From Streptococcus infantis SK970 (GTDB lineage Bacteria; Bacillota; Bacilli; Lactobacillales; Streptococcaceae), in NCBI GenBank assembly GCA_000223255.2, contig AFUT01000004.1, positions 62,001-126,000 of the forward strand: a DNA stretch of 64,000 bases. The letters are read 5' to 3'. A program made the translations under genes and the position numbers. The notes beneath the pieces were generated by a model. That model did not search any database. It was given only the letters and a program-made list of their open reading frames with translations, and was not told the DNA's origin. Positions 9,901 to 18,181 of the stretch are shown in pieces (position 1 is the stretch's first letter; each line of letters opens with the position of its first letter).

Positions 9901-11161
9901 CTTTGACCCAAGCTAGTTGTTCTGGAGATAGGGCTAATCCTCCTCCAAAGCGATCTTGTTCAGCAATGTTCATATTGTCAACAGTCCCACGTTGGTGAAT
10001 TCCGATAACTTTTCCTTCACCGTTGATGATTCCACCACCAGAAAGACCAGAAACTGAAGTCAAACGATAGGTAACACCTACAGCTCCATTTTCATCGTAC
10101 TTTTCAGTATCTCTAACGACACCGTCTGCCTTATACAATTGACCAGGTACAATCGGTTCCTTCAATTCTGGTGAGCTTGAATCTGTAGGATAACCGATCG
10201 TACTAACAGGTTCTCCAGCTTTGTATTCCCGATGCTCTGCTAACGGAGTAAAGGTTGCTGCCTTATTTGGACTTGCAATCTGTACTGGAACTGGAGCCAC
10301 AACCAAGGCTAGATCATTTTTGTACCCTTCACCAAACTTTTCTTTATTCCAAAAATGGATATCCTTTTCCTTGAAAATAACCGTTTTTCCTGAATTTGGT
10401 AGAGATCTGACCTTTGGACTATTTGAACCGACATTGTAGTAGAACTTAGCAGTATCACCACCACGGATAGATCCCGCATTAGTATCCGCATCCTTGACTA
10501 AGAAGTTGTGTGCTACTGTCAAGATAATATTTGGCGCAACAAAGATACCAGAGCCAGAATTGAGATAATCCTGTTTCCCACCATTTGCAAGTGGAGAGCT
10601 AAAAATGCTATAAACCATCGTCGCAGATGTAGCTGGTTGGCCCTCATAATTGATATGCTTAAGGTCTTGACCACCATTGATGATGGCTCTATTTTCTTTT
10701 TCACCTTCAGTTGTACTTGCTTCTTCAGCTTTTAAAATACTTTTAGTTTCAACTTTTGGGCTATCTTTTTCTGATACAATGGCTGAAGTGTCCAGTTTTT
10801 TCACTGGTGTATCAGGATAAGCACGGTCAGGAATTTCTTCTGGAAGTAAATCTCCAGCCTCTTCAGTAGTTTTAGCCTCTTCTGTTACTTTTTCTGTAGC
10901 AGGAGCTGCTGGTTCAGCAACTTCTTCTTTAACAGGACTCACTACTTCTTTAGTTTCCTTAACTGCTTCGGCTTTTACTTTATCGACATCGATTACTTCT
11001 TTGGTTTGACTATCTACTTCGAGTTTTGGCTCTGTCACAACTTCGTTAGCGGCAACATTTCCAGATGCAAAAAAAGCCAGTCCAACTGCCACAGAGGCTA
11101 CACCAACCGTCAGTTTACGAATACTAAATATACGACTTCTTTCTAAAAAATACTGTTTCAT
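3908..11161 (-). CDS. LPXTG surface protein: trypsin-like protease + GH29 fucosidase
   Basis: This is a very large (2417 aa) sortase-anchored protein. Residue numbers here count from a TTG one codon upstream. It has a YSIRK-like signal peptide (FSIRKLTVGVASVAVG, 13-28) and a trypsin/V8-like protease domain (about 160-425) with candidate triad His219 (TVAH), Asp284 (NDLAL) and Ser375 (GLSGG). A GW-type wall-binding-like segment (431-475), two MucBP-like domains (about 480-645) and a GH29 alpha-L-fucosidase domain (about 670-985; HHDG at 740-743, WMDG with likely nucleophile Asp834) follow. Then come an F5/8 type C lectin-like domain (988-1115), two further CBM-like domains around a Calx-beta-like domain (1120-1515), three helical repeats, a Pro-rich tandem repeat, two G5 domains (2059-2225) and LPATG (2386-2390). 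I chose the ATG at 11161 because AGGAG is seven bases away. It probably trims fucose and proteins from host glycoproteins. Domain calls are from motifs and pattern; the protease substrate is unknown. Confidence 0.9.
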   Translation of the reverse strand: MKQYFLERSRIFSIRKLTVGVASVAVGLAFFASGNVAANEVVTEPKLEVDSQTKEVIDVDKVKAEAVKETKEVVSPVKEEVAEPAAPATEKVTEEAKTTEEAGDLLPEEIPDRAYPDTPVKKLDTSAIVSEKDSPKVETKSILKAEEASTTEGEKENRAIINGGQDLKHINYEGQPATSATMVYSIFSSPLANGGKQDYLNSGSGIFVAPNIILTVAHNFLVKDADTNAGSIRGGDTAKFYYNVGSNSPKVRSLPNSGKTVIFKEKDIHFWNKEKFGEGYKNDLALVVAPVPVQIASPNKAATFTPLAEHREYKAGEPVSTIGYPTDSSSPELKEPIVPGQLYKADGVVRDTEKYDENGAVGVTYRLTSVSGLSGGGIINGEGKVIGIHQRGTVDNMNIAEQDRFGGGLALSPEQLAWVKEIIDKYGVKEGWYQGDNDNRYYFDAKGQLLRNTTAVIGGNKYAFDNSGLATLVEGVDYGRVVIEHVDQNDNPVKENDTFVENTEVGTQFDYNYKTEIEKTDFFKKNKDKYEIVSIDGKAVNKQLKDAWEDDYSVVSKAPAGTRVIKVVYKANKGSFDIHYRLKGTDQELATADVDNNEGKEYDVSFVHRFQAKEIAGYRAVNASQEATIKYKGVNEVIFEYEKIEDPKPATPVTPVVDPKDEETEIAAYGPLPSKAQLDYHKEELAAFIHYGMNTYTNSEWGNGRENPEYFNPTNLDTDQWIKTLKDAGFKRTIMVVKHHDGFVIYPSKYTDHTVAASPWKDGKGDLLEEISKSATKYDMNMGVYLSPWDANHPKYHVATEKEYNEYYLNQLKEILGNPKYGNNGKFIEVWMDGARGSGAQKVTYTFDEWFKYIKEAEGDIAIFSAQPTSVRWIGNERGIAGDPVWHKVKKAKITDDVKNEYLNHGDPEGDMYSVGEADVSIRSGWFYHDNQQPKSIKDLMDIYFKSVGRGTPLLLNIPPNKEGKFAEADVARLQEFRATLDQMYATDFAKGATVTASSTRKNHLYQASHLTDGKDDTSWALANDAKTGEFTVDLGQKRRFDVVELKEDIAKGQRISGFKVEVELNGRWVPYGEGSTVGYRRLIQGQPVEAQKIRVTITGAQATPILTNFSVYKTPSSIEKTDGYPLGLDYHSNTTADKENTTWYDESEGVRGTSMWTNQKDASVTYRFTGTKAYVVSTVDPNHGEMSVYVDGQKVADVQTNNAARKRSQMVYETEDLAPGEHTIKLVNKTGKAIATEGIYTLNNAGKGMFEMKETTYEVQKGQPVTVTIKRVGGSKGTATVHVVTEPGTGVHGKVYKDTTADLTFQDGETEKTITIPTIDFTEQADSIFDFKVKMTSVSDNALLGFASEATIRVMKAELLLKDQTSYDDQAPQLDYSPGWNHETNSADKYQNTESWASFGRLTEEQKKNASVTAYFYGTGLEIKGYVDPGHGIYKVTLDGRKVEYQDGLGNASEYNGKKYFSGTATTRQGGQTLVRLTGLEEGWHAVTLQLDPKRNDTTRNIGIQVDQFITHGEGSALYTKAELIQAMKSWKDELVKFDQTSLKNTPEARQAFKSNLDKLSEQLSASEANAQEVLKTAAALQTILDKEENYGTDDTPTPEQPEEPNYDKAMASLTEAIERKTAELGDDKEAKKKLVALTEQALTAIQEAKTQDAVDKALQAALASINSLQATPKEEPAPEEPAQPEEPSKPEESKVDYHKAIADLTEAVEKKATELADDVAAQEKLVELGEQALAAIQEAKTQDAVEKALQDALVSINKLQVTPKEEPAKPEEPSKPEEPAKPEEPSKPEEPAKPEEPTQPEVPSKPVEPKLDYDKAMASLSEAIKSKTAELGDDKEAKKKLVELAEQALATIEEAKTQDAVDKALQDALTSINNLQATPKEEPAPEEPARPEDPSKPEEPAKPEDPSKPEDPSKPEDPSKPEDPARPEDPARPEDPSKPEDPARPEDPSKPEDPARPKDPSKPEDPARPEDPSKPEDPARPEYPSKPEDPARPEEPSKPEEPARPEEPSKPEEPARPEEPSKPEEPARPEEPSKPEEPARPEEPSKPEEEVKHSNLPTEGVKELSVTQPSLEVTTETIAFNTIRRENSLLAKGKEQVVSEGKDGQVTTYVEVDGSDRKVVKVEREEAQDRIVEVGTQEGTAMPTEGVMNLDFNLPNLKVEKEPIAFKTVRRENADLAKGKEQVVSEGKDGQVTTYVEVDGDNRKVVKVEREEAQDRIVEVGTKEESPSTDSKLKVLKDSSTNLKLIAREGDLNGGSVLEVDKVADQVLEGRRFDAYQIQLKNEKGELVQLKGAALVQVAVASDVANVYAMNANQELQEVKFEQKGSALEFVAPHLGVYAVVYKDAAQPSAPTNVETPAPQPMGEDKPLVEAKGTVADSTSKQLPATGEEVSSALLPALTLVSGMMLFFFKKEMKD
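5012..5500 (-). repeat. 36-bp tandem repeats encoding PSKPE(E/D)PARPE(E/D)
   Basis: About 490 bp inside the fucosidase gene encode a 12-residue unit (PSKPEEPARPEE and variants) repeated about 13-14 times. It would form an extended, charged polyproline stalk before the G5 domains. The wall-proximal units use GAA and encode EEP, while the outer units encode EDP and carry a GGATCC-rich sequence. This suggests two separate rounds of unit expansion. Unit number is likely to vary between strains. Confidence 0.85.
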
Positions 11162-11293
11162 CAAATTCTCCTAATGAACAAAAGCAGTCAGCTACTGCAA
11201 AAGCCCAGTTTCTGCTGGCGACAATTTTATTTCTCCGTACCGACTATAAAACTCTTCTTCCTCCCACTCTTATCTTCTGTTAAATTCATTTTT

Positions 11294-11307
11294 AGAAATC
11301 GCTTACA
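11294..11307 (-). promoter_or_regulatory. cre-like site in the fucosidase leader
   Basis: The minus strand reads TGTAAGCGATTTCT, matching 13 of 14 positions of the CcpA-site consensus TGWAANCGNTNWCA. It lies downstream of the likely promoter, so bound CcpA could act as a roadblock. Confidence 0.5.
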
Positions 11308-11361
11308 TTTTTTCTGAATAAAAAATAACTTGATTTTACAAATGCTTTTTCGAGATTTCTC

Positions 11362-11390
11362 AGTATAATAAATATACTATATTATCCCAA
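11362..11390 (-). promoter_or_regulatory. Promoter of the protease-fucosidase gene
   Basis: TTGGGA (11385-11390) and TATACT (11362-11367) on the minus strand are 17 nt apart. They give a leader of almost 200 nt. The -10 is part of an inverted repeat AGTATA-n5-TATACT. The TGAAAGTAGTTTCA motif found at the other nan promoters is missing here. The rest of the 11162-11471 gap shows no gene. Confidence 0.5.
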
Positions 11391-11471
11391 GAAATGCAAG
11401 GGCTTCCAAAGTTTTATTAAAGTTTTACCTAACTTTTTTCCTACCAAAAAACCTAAATTGGCAAAGCCAAT

Positions 11472-12355
11472 TTAGGACTGTTTAGTTTTGAAATGATAAT
11501 AAGCACCGAGCATGCCAGCAGTATTCTGATGGTGGGCAAATTCAAGTCGAGTCTTGTCTGCCAAGCTTGGAACAAGCGAATCTTTCAAAGCCTTACGGAT
11601 TTTTGGTTTCAAAATTGCTTCTTGCCCCATGATGCCACCACCAAGGATGACAACTTCTGGATTGGCAACATAACAAATATTTGCGAGACCCTTACCAAGG
11701 TAATCCACCATACGGTCAATCCCCTCCATACAGAGTTTATTGCCTTCGGTAGCTTCTTTGAAAATTCTGCGACCATTCCACTGTTCCACTTCATCCCCAT
11801 GTGCGTCTGCTACATACTTAACAAGAGCTGTCGTAGACGCTAAATCCTGGAAAGCTCCATCTTGCATGTGCAGATAACCAACCTCACAGGCAGAATTACT
11901 AAAGCCATGGAAAACTTGTCCATCAATGATTAAGCATCCACCGATACCAGTCCCAATTGTCAAGCAAAGGGTAATACTTGCACCTTTTCCTGAGCCAGAG
12001 ACAGCTTCAGCAAGGCCTGCACAGTTGACATCATTTTCAATTTCACAAGGAATATTAAAGCTAGCTTCAATTTCCTTTTAAATTGGGTTCCTGCATAATT
12101 TGGAATCTGAGGACCAGCATAGAAAATTTCACCCTTATCAGGGTCAACCATTCCCGCAGAGGAAATAGCCACACCTGTTACTGGACCTTTTTCTAGATAG
12201 CTAGCTACAATATCTTTTGTTTTCAGTAAGATATGTGGACCGCCCTTATGAGCCTCAGTCGCTACCTCGTGAGACTCTACAAGTTGTCCATCTTGGTCAA
12301 TCAAACCATACTTGATATTAGTTCCGCCAATATCAATTGCAACGTAATTAGTCAT
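11472..12355 (-). pseudogene. nanK: ROK-family kinase (ManNAc kinase type), frameshifted
   Basis: ROK kinases phosphorylate sugars such as N-acetylmannosamine. The N-terminal part (11960-12355, about 90 residues in register) has the phosphate motif AIDIGGTNIKYG. The C-terminal part (from 11963 to 11472) has TIGTGIGGCLIIDG and continues to the normal end (GAYYHFKTKQS). The two parts join if one A is added to an A4 run (T4 at 12076-12079 on the plus strand). This turns the aberrant QFKRKLKLAL into QFKKEIEAS, as in the pneumococcal homologue. All other motifs are intact, so a sequencing error is as likely as a real mutation. The gene lies 15 nt after the sialate lyase gene and belongs to its operon. 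Confidence 0.85.
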
Positions 12356-12370
12356 AAAGCCTCCTGTTGA

Positions 12371-13288
12371 TTAGAGGAAACGCTCCTTAGTTTCACGAAT
12401 CAATGCCGCAGCTGCTTCTACAACTGGACGATCTTCTTCGCTCACTGGTGTAAGTGGAGAACGAACTGATCCGATGTTAAGTCCTTCATTGATTTTCAAG
12501 ACTTCTTTAATGACACAGTACATATTTCCATGGGCTGCAGTTAATTTACCGATGATAGCGTTGATAGCGTATTGCAATTCACGAGCTGTTTCTAGGTCTT
12601 TATCTGCAATCAATTGGTTGAGTTTCAAGAAGAGTTCTGGCATAGCACCATAAGTACCACCGATACCAGCTTTTGCTCCCATGAGACGTCCACCAAGGAA
12701 CTGTTCGTCTGGACCATTAAAGACGATATGATCATCACCACCAAGACTTACAAAAGTTTGGATATCTTGAACTGGCATTGAAGAGTTTTTAACACCGATC
12801 ACACGTGGGTTTTTCAACATTTCTGTGTAAAGACTTGGAGTCAAAGCAACTCCTGCCAATTGAGGAATGTTATAGATAACATAGTCTGTGTTTGGTGCTG
12901 CTGCACTGATGTCGTTCCAGTATTTTGCTACTGAGTACTCAGGCAAACGGAAGTAAATTGGTGGGATTGTTGCGATAGCATCTACTCCCAAGCTTTCAGC
13001 ATGGCGAGCAAGCTCAATACTGTCTTTGGTATTGTTGCAAGCCACGTGAGCAATGATTGTCAATTTACCTTTAGCAACAGCCATGACTTCTTCCAAAATC
13101 AACTTGCGGTCTGCTACACTTTGGTAAATACATTCACCTGAAGAACCGTTGACATAGAGTCCTTGAACACCTTTATCAATGAAGTATTGCACCAAAGCAC
13201 GGGTACGTTCTGGGCTTACTTCTCCCTCATCATCATAACATGCGTAGAAGGCAGGAATAACACCTTCATATTTTTTAAAATCTGACAT
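12371..13288 (-). CDS. N-acetylneuraminate lyase (DapA/NanA aldolase family)
   Basis: This 305-residue TIM-barrel enzyme would cleave N-acetylneuraminate to N-acetylmannosamine and pyruvate in the cytosol. The sequence shows a family carboxylate-binding motif (VNGSSGECIYQS, about 43-54), the catalytic tyrosine region (DYVIYNIPQLAGV) and the Schiff-base lysine in PRVIGVKNSS. AYGAMPEL-like features near the C-terminus are typical of the sialate lyase subgroup. The gene symbol nanA is used for this enzyme in E. coli but for the sialidase here, so none is given. It has its own promoter, with an overlapping cre and an upstream NanR-type box, and is followed by the kinase gene 15 nt away. Confidence 0.88.
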   Translation of the reverse strand: MSDFKKYEGVIPAFYACYDDEGEVSPERTRALVQYFIDKGVQGLYVNGSSGECIYQSVADRKLILEEVMAVAKGKLTIIAHVACNNTKDSIELARHAESLGVDAIATIPPIYFRLPEYSVAKYWNDISAAAPNTDYVIYNIPQLAGVALTPSLYTEMLKNPRVIGVKNSSMPVQDIQTFVSLGGDDHIVFNGPDEQFLGGRLMGAKAGIGGTYGAMPELFLKLNQLIADKDLETARELQYAINAIIGKLTAAHGNMYCVIKEVLKINEGLNIGSVRSPLTPVSEEDRPVVEAAAALIRETKERFL

Positions 13289-13345
13289 AGATTTCTCCTA
13301 AGATTTCTTATTTTCTGCTCTGAGCAGATGATTTTTTACTATTTT

Positions 13346-13374
13346 AGTATACACCTTGTAAAAAGCGCTTTCAA
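13346..13374 (-). promoter_or_regulatory. Promoter of the lyase-kinase operon with overlapping cre
   Basis: TTGAAA (13369-13374) and TATACT (13346-13351) are spaced by exactly 17 nt on the minus strand. The -35 is part of the cre-like TGAAAGCGCTTTTT (13360-13373), so CcpA binding would block RNA polymerase directly. Confidence 0.75.
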
Positions 13375-13430
13375 TACATCCAAGCCACTTAGATTTTAAT
13401 TTCTATTCATCTCCCGTAGCTTTTATTGTT

Positions 13431-13444
13431 TGAAAGTAGTTTCA
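13431..13444 (-). promoter_or_regulatory. NanR-type box upstream of the lyase promoter
   Basis: TGAAAGTAGTTTCA is an inverted repeat (TGAAA-n4-TTTCA) located 56 nt upstream of the -35 element. The same motif at the same distance precedes the nanE and nanA promoters, so it is a candidate NanR activator site. Confidence 0.65.
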
Positions 13445-13452
13445 TATCATTT

Positions 13453-14103
13453 TCAATCTGCTTGATATTTAGCAAACAATTTTTCCATTAATCCAGCCTG
13501 GCAAAAGGCAAGAAGACCAAAGCCAAAGAGTAGAAATGCTGAACCACCAAGCACTAGAGTAAAGCCTGATAGATAGAGAAGCATAATGATTAACAAAATA
13601 ATCGCAAGCATCAAGAAGAACCAAACGAAGTTAAAACTTACCAAAAGCAAGCCCTTTTGGAGCACTTCTTTCCAAGTTAATTCATAGCGTGCAGCAATTG
13701 GATAGCTAGCCAACATAACTAGGGTTAAAAATATCAGAATTCCCAAACAAATAGCTTTAATGAGTTGAAAGGCAATACCTGTTTGACTCCAGAATAGTGA
13801 TAAGTCAACCACACTGATCAAAAAGATTCCTAATTCCAGCAAACCTAACTGAAAACCTAATTTCAAATTTTGCTTAAAAGCTCTCATATACGTTTTAAAA
13901 ACAGGAACTCGACGACTACCCTTAACTTCGAAGATTGTCTGATAGAGACTGATTTTAGCTACTCCAATAGTCACAATAGGCAAACAAGACACAACAAAGA
14001 GTAGGTTAACCGTCACGATATCTAAAACCTTCTCACAAAATCGCATAAGAAAGTTATCCGTATCGAATGCTGCTTTTATCAATCCAGATCCTTTATGTGC
14101 CAT
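13453..14103 (-). CDS. DUF624 (YesL-like) membrane protein
   Basis: The 216-residue protein has four to five hydrophobic segments (for example VNLLFVVSCLPIVTIGV near 32-48 and FVWFFLMLAIILLIIMLLYL near 155-174). The short N-terminal soluble part resembles YesL/DUF624 proteins, which are found beside carbohydrate ABC transporters. Its role is unknown; assistance to the importer is a guess from context. It is the last gene of the nanE-satABC-yhcH run, 20 nt after the YhcH-like gene. The candidate NanR box of the next operon lies directly after its stop codon. Confidence 0.8.
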   Translation of the reverse strand: MAHKGSGLIKAAFDTDNFLMRFCEKVLDIVTVNLLFVVSCLPIVTIGVAKISLYQTIFEVKGSRRVPVFKTYMRAFKQNLKLGFQLGLLELGIFLISVVDLSLFWSQTGIAFQLIKAICLGILIFLTLVMLASYPIAARYELTWKEVLQKGLLLVSFNFVWFFLMLAIILLIIMLLYLSGFTLVLGGSAFLLFGFGLLAFCQAGLMEKLFAKYQAD

Positions 14104-14123
14104 TGTTTGCTCCTCCTAACTGA

Positions 14124-14576
14124 CTAATCGATTAAAATTTTAAATAAGTATTTGCGAACTTTATCTTCCATACCTGCATAACCGTTAGGCTGATGAGGTT
14201 CACCTGGGAAAAAGACTGCAAAATTGTGATAACCCAACAAGAGTGGGTATTGTTCGTGACAATAGACAAAGCCAATATCGCTAGCTTCATCAAAGGCTAC
14301 AGCCTCATCTTTGACGCGAGAACCATAGCTAGAGTACTCATGTCCTTCAACCAACAAATGCAAATCTGCATATTTTTTATGATGCTCAAAGCGATCATTT
14401 TCTTCTTTGTTGAGAACATTTTCCTGTACAACTAAGAAGACCTTATCTCCATCAATATCGTATTTGCCTAATTCAAAAGTATCCTTACGATGCTCATAGA
14501 GATAATCAATAGCCTTGTCCAGATTTGGGTGAATTCCCTTGTAAAAGCTAATGTTTTTTAAATCATCAAAAATCAT
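14124..14576 (-). CDS. YhcH/YjgK/YiaL-family protein (cupin-like)
   Basis: This 150-residue protein belongs to the YhcH/TabA family of small beta-sandwich proteins. In many bacteria yhcH lies in sialic acid operons, and roles in sugar anomer or isomer processing have been proposed. Visible family features include HHKKYADLHLLVEGHE (about 68-83) and the C-terminal AVFFPGEPHQPN with likely metal-binding histidine. I moved the start to the ATG at 14576 (MIFDDLKNI) because AAGGA lies seven bases before it and family members start here. It sits between the satC-type permease and the DUF624 gene. Confidence 0.85.
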   Translation of the reverse strand: MIFDDLKNISFYKGIHPNLDKAIDYLYEHRKDTFELGKYDIDGDKVFLVVQENVLNKEENDRFEHHKKYADLHLLVEGHEYSSYGSRVKDEAVAFDEASDIGFVYCHEQYPLLLGYHNFAVFFPGEPHQPNGYAGMEDKVRKYLFKILID

Positions 14577-14606
14577 AGTAATTTCCTTTACCTGATTGTT
14601 ACCTTC

Positions 14607-14694
14607 AGACATAAGATGTCTAGCCAGTAAGTTTATAAGTGTCTAACAAAACTTCCTGAAGCAACCAACTCCCCTCCATTTTGTAGACACTTAT
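14607..14694. repeat. Nested inverted repeats between permease and yhcH
   Basis: The sequence has an 11-bp perfect inverted repeat, ATAAGTGTCTA (14635-14645) and TAGACACTTAT (14684-14694), with a 38-nt loop. A smaller palindrome AGACATAAGATGTCT lies at 14607-14621. The A/T-rich arms lack a U-tract. It could be an RNA processing site, an operator pair or a remnant of a small mobile repeat. Confidence 0.5.
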
Positions 14695-14776
14695 ATTTCC
14701 TGTATTCTCTTAGTCTATCAACTATACTTCTGCATACTGATAAACAGATTGTACTATATTCAATTTTCGCAGAGTA

Positions 14777-15616
14777 TTATCCTTTGACGGCTCCCATAGT
14801 AATACCTTGAGTGAATGATTTTTGGAAGACAAGGAAGACTGTTACGATTGGCACAGCTGCAAGGGCAGCCCCTGCCATGATCAAACCGTAGTTAGTTGCC
14901 ATCTCAGCCTGCATGGTCGCAACCCCAAGTGAGATGGTCAAGTTTTGACGTGATGTCAACATTACCAACTGCATAAAGTAGTCATTCCATGTATTGATGA
15001 AGGTGAAGATTGCAAGAGCTGCAAATCCTGGTTTTACAATAGGGAAGGCTACGCTCCAGAAGGTACGAATCTCACCGCAACCATCGATTTTAGCAGATTC
15101 AAGCAATTCTGTAGGAATGTTTTCACTGAACTGTTTCATGAGGAAGACCCCAAATGGCCATCCAATCAAAGGCAAGATAACTGCCCAAAGAGTGTCATGG
15201 ATTCCCATAAAGTTAACGATACGTACCAATGGTACAAGGACAACTTGTTTTGGAAGAGCCATGGCAGCGATAAAGATTGCAAAGAGAATGCGTTGTCCAT
15301 AGAAACGTTTCTTAGCCAACACATAACCTGCTAGTGAAGAGGTTGCACAAACCAAGAACATAGTTACTAAAGAAATGAAGACTGAGTTCCACATCCATTG
15401 CAAGGCTGGATTTTGCACCATGAGTTGTTCAAAGTTCTCCATAGTTGGAGCTTTAGGGAACCATTGAGGTGGAATCATAATGGTATCAGGTTGTGATTTG
15501 AAAGCACCTGTCAAAATCCAGTAGAATGGAAAGATAAACAGTACAGTCAATAAAAGCAAGAAGATGGTAGAAATAACAGTGAAAGCTGTTAAAGGTTTCT
15601 TTTGTGTAGATTGCAT
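14777..15616 (-). CDS. Sialic acid ABC transporter permease (SatC type)
   Basis: The 279-residue protein is an inner-membrane permease of the carbohydrate uptake (CUT1/MalG-like) family. It has six predicted membrane segments, from FTVISTIFLLLLTVLFIFPFYW near residue 12 to a final one near 250. It also carries the ATPase-coupling EAA loop (ELLESAKIDGCGEIRTFWSVAFPIVKPG, about 174-201). Context with nanE and the lyase indicates sialic acid as substrate, as for pneumococcal SatABC. It follows the first permease by 16 nt. No ATPase gene is in the locus; a shared MsmK-type ATPase elsewhere is expected. Confidence 0.88.
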   Translation of the reverse strand: MQSTQKKPLTAFTVISTIFLLLLTVLFIFPFYWILTGAFKSQPDTIMIPPQWFPKAPTMENFEQLMVQNPALQWMWNSVFISLVTMFLVCATSSLAGYVLAKKRFYGQRILFAIFIAAMALPKQVVLVPLVRIVNFMGIHDTLWAVILPLIGWPFGVFLMKQFSENIPTELLESAKIDGCGEIRTFWSVAFPIVKPGFAALAIFTFINTWNDYFMQLVMLTSRQNLTISLGVATMQAEMATNYGLIMAGAALAAVPIVTVFLVFQKSFTQGITMGAVKG

Positions 15617-15632
15617 AGCTGTCTCCTTTCTA

Positions 15633-16571
15633 TTAATATTCTACGTCGTTTCCAAGTACTTTAAATTGAACAAAGCTGACGATAGCAATCATAACTGCCA
15701 AGAATACACCAATAGTATTGGCATAGCCATACTCAGTCAATTGGAAGGCTTTTTCGTATAGGTAGTACATAAGTGTGCTTGTTGAGTAGTTTGGACCACC
15801 TGAAGTCAAAAGCTGAATCAAAGCGAAACACTGGAATGAGTTGATGGTTGTAATGATTGCGATATAAAGAGTTGTTGGAAGAAGGCTTGGCCATTTAATC
15901 TTCCAGAAAACTTGTAACTCAGTTGCTCCGTCGACACGCGCTGCTTCAACAAGAGAGTTATCAATATTACCCATTGCAGCGATGTAAAGAATGATTGGTT
16001 GACCAACTGATGTTGTCAAAAGAATAATCATAATCGCCATCAAAGCCCAGTTTTTATCACCCAACCAAGAAATGTTTTGGCTAATGATATGGCTTGACTT
16101 AAGCACGAAATTCAAAATACCTGATAGAGGATCATAAATCCATTTCCATACAACCGTTACGGCAACACTACCTGTTACAACAGGAAGGAAGAATACGAAA
16201 CGATAGAAGGATCTAGCAACTGCATTTTGTTGGTAAGTTTGTGATGCCACAAAAAGTGAGAAGAGTACAACGACTGGTACAGATCCGATAACTAAGATTA
16301 CGGTATTAATTAAAGACTTCATAAAGACAGGGTCTTTAAACATACGAATATAGTTGTCCAATCCTATAAATTCAAAACTTGTCATCGAGTAGTTAAAGAA
16401 ACTAGTGATGAATCCCATGATCATTGGAGCTAGGACAAAGACGGTAAAGAAGATTAATACTGGTGCTAAGAATGCGTAGGAAATAACTGTTTCCCGCATA
16501 CGAATTTTATTGACTTTCACAGTCGGCACCTCACTTTCAAATAGTTTTTGTTTTTTATTGTTGTCTGACAT
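15633..16571 (-). CDS. Sialic acid ABC transporter permease (SatB type)
   Basis: This 312-residue CUT1/MalF-like permease pairs with the downstream SatC-type protein. It has a cytoplasmic N-terminus, membrane segments beginning with AFLAPVLIFFTVFVLAPMIM (about 34-53), and an EAA loop (SLVEAARVDGATELQVFWKIKWP, about 203-225). It is separated from the binding-protein gene by about 160 nt that contain a strong hairpin, which would lower permease expression relative to the binding protein. Confidence 0.88.
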   Translation of the reverse strand: MSDNNKKQKLFESEVPTVKVNKIRMRETVISYAFLAPVLIFFTVFVLAPMIMGFITSFFNYSMTSFEFIGLDNYIRMFKDPVFMKSLINTVILVIGSVPVVVLFSLFVASQTYQQNAVARSFYRFVFFLPVVTGSVAVTVVWKWIYDPLSGILNFVLKSSHIISQNISWLGDKNWALMAIMIILLTTSVGQPIILYIAAMGNIDNSLVEAARVDGATELQVFWKIKWPSLLPTTLYIAIITTINSFQCFALIQLLTSGGPNYSTSTLMYYLYEKAFQLTEYGYANTIGVFLAVMIAIVSFVQFKVLGNDVEY

Positions 16572-16668
16572 TGATGTAAAATCAAAATGAAATTTTTTCC
16601 AAGAACAGCCTATGTAAGAACTTCATTTTAATTTTGACCTGTCAGTTCCTTACATTTTCAAACAAAAG

Positions 16669-16710
16669 TCCCCCTTTTCGTACACAGATGTGCATAGGGA
16701 AAAGGGGGGA
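16669..16710 (-). terminator. Hairpin attenuator between satA and satB
   Basis: TCCCCCTTTTC pairs with GAAAAGGGGGGA around a 19-nt loop, and the minus strand continues with CTTTTG. The stable stem 20 nt after the satA stop codon looks like a leaky terminator that protects the satA mRNA and reduces read-through to the permeases. Confidence 0.65.
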
Positions 16711-16730
16711 TTTTACTTTTTATTTAGGGC

Positions 16731-18140
<1,410 letters not shown>

Positions 18141-18181
18141 TTATTTTACGAATCAACCACTCTCCTCGTGTTTCTATTGTC

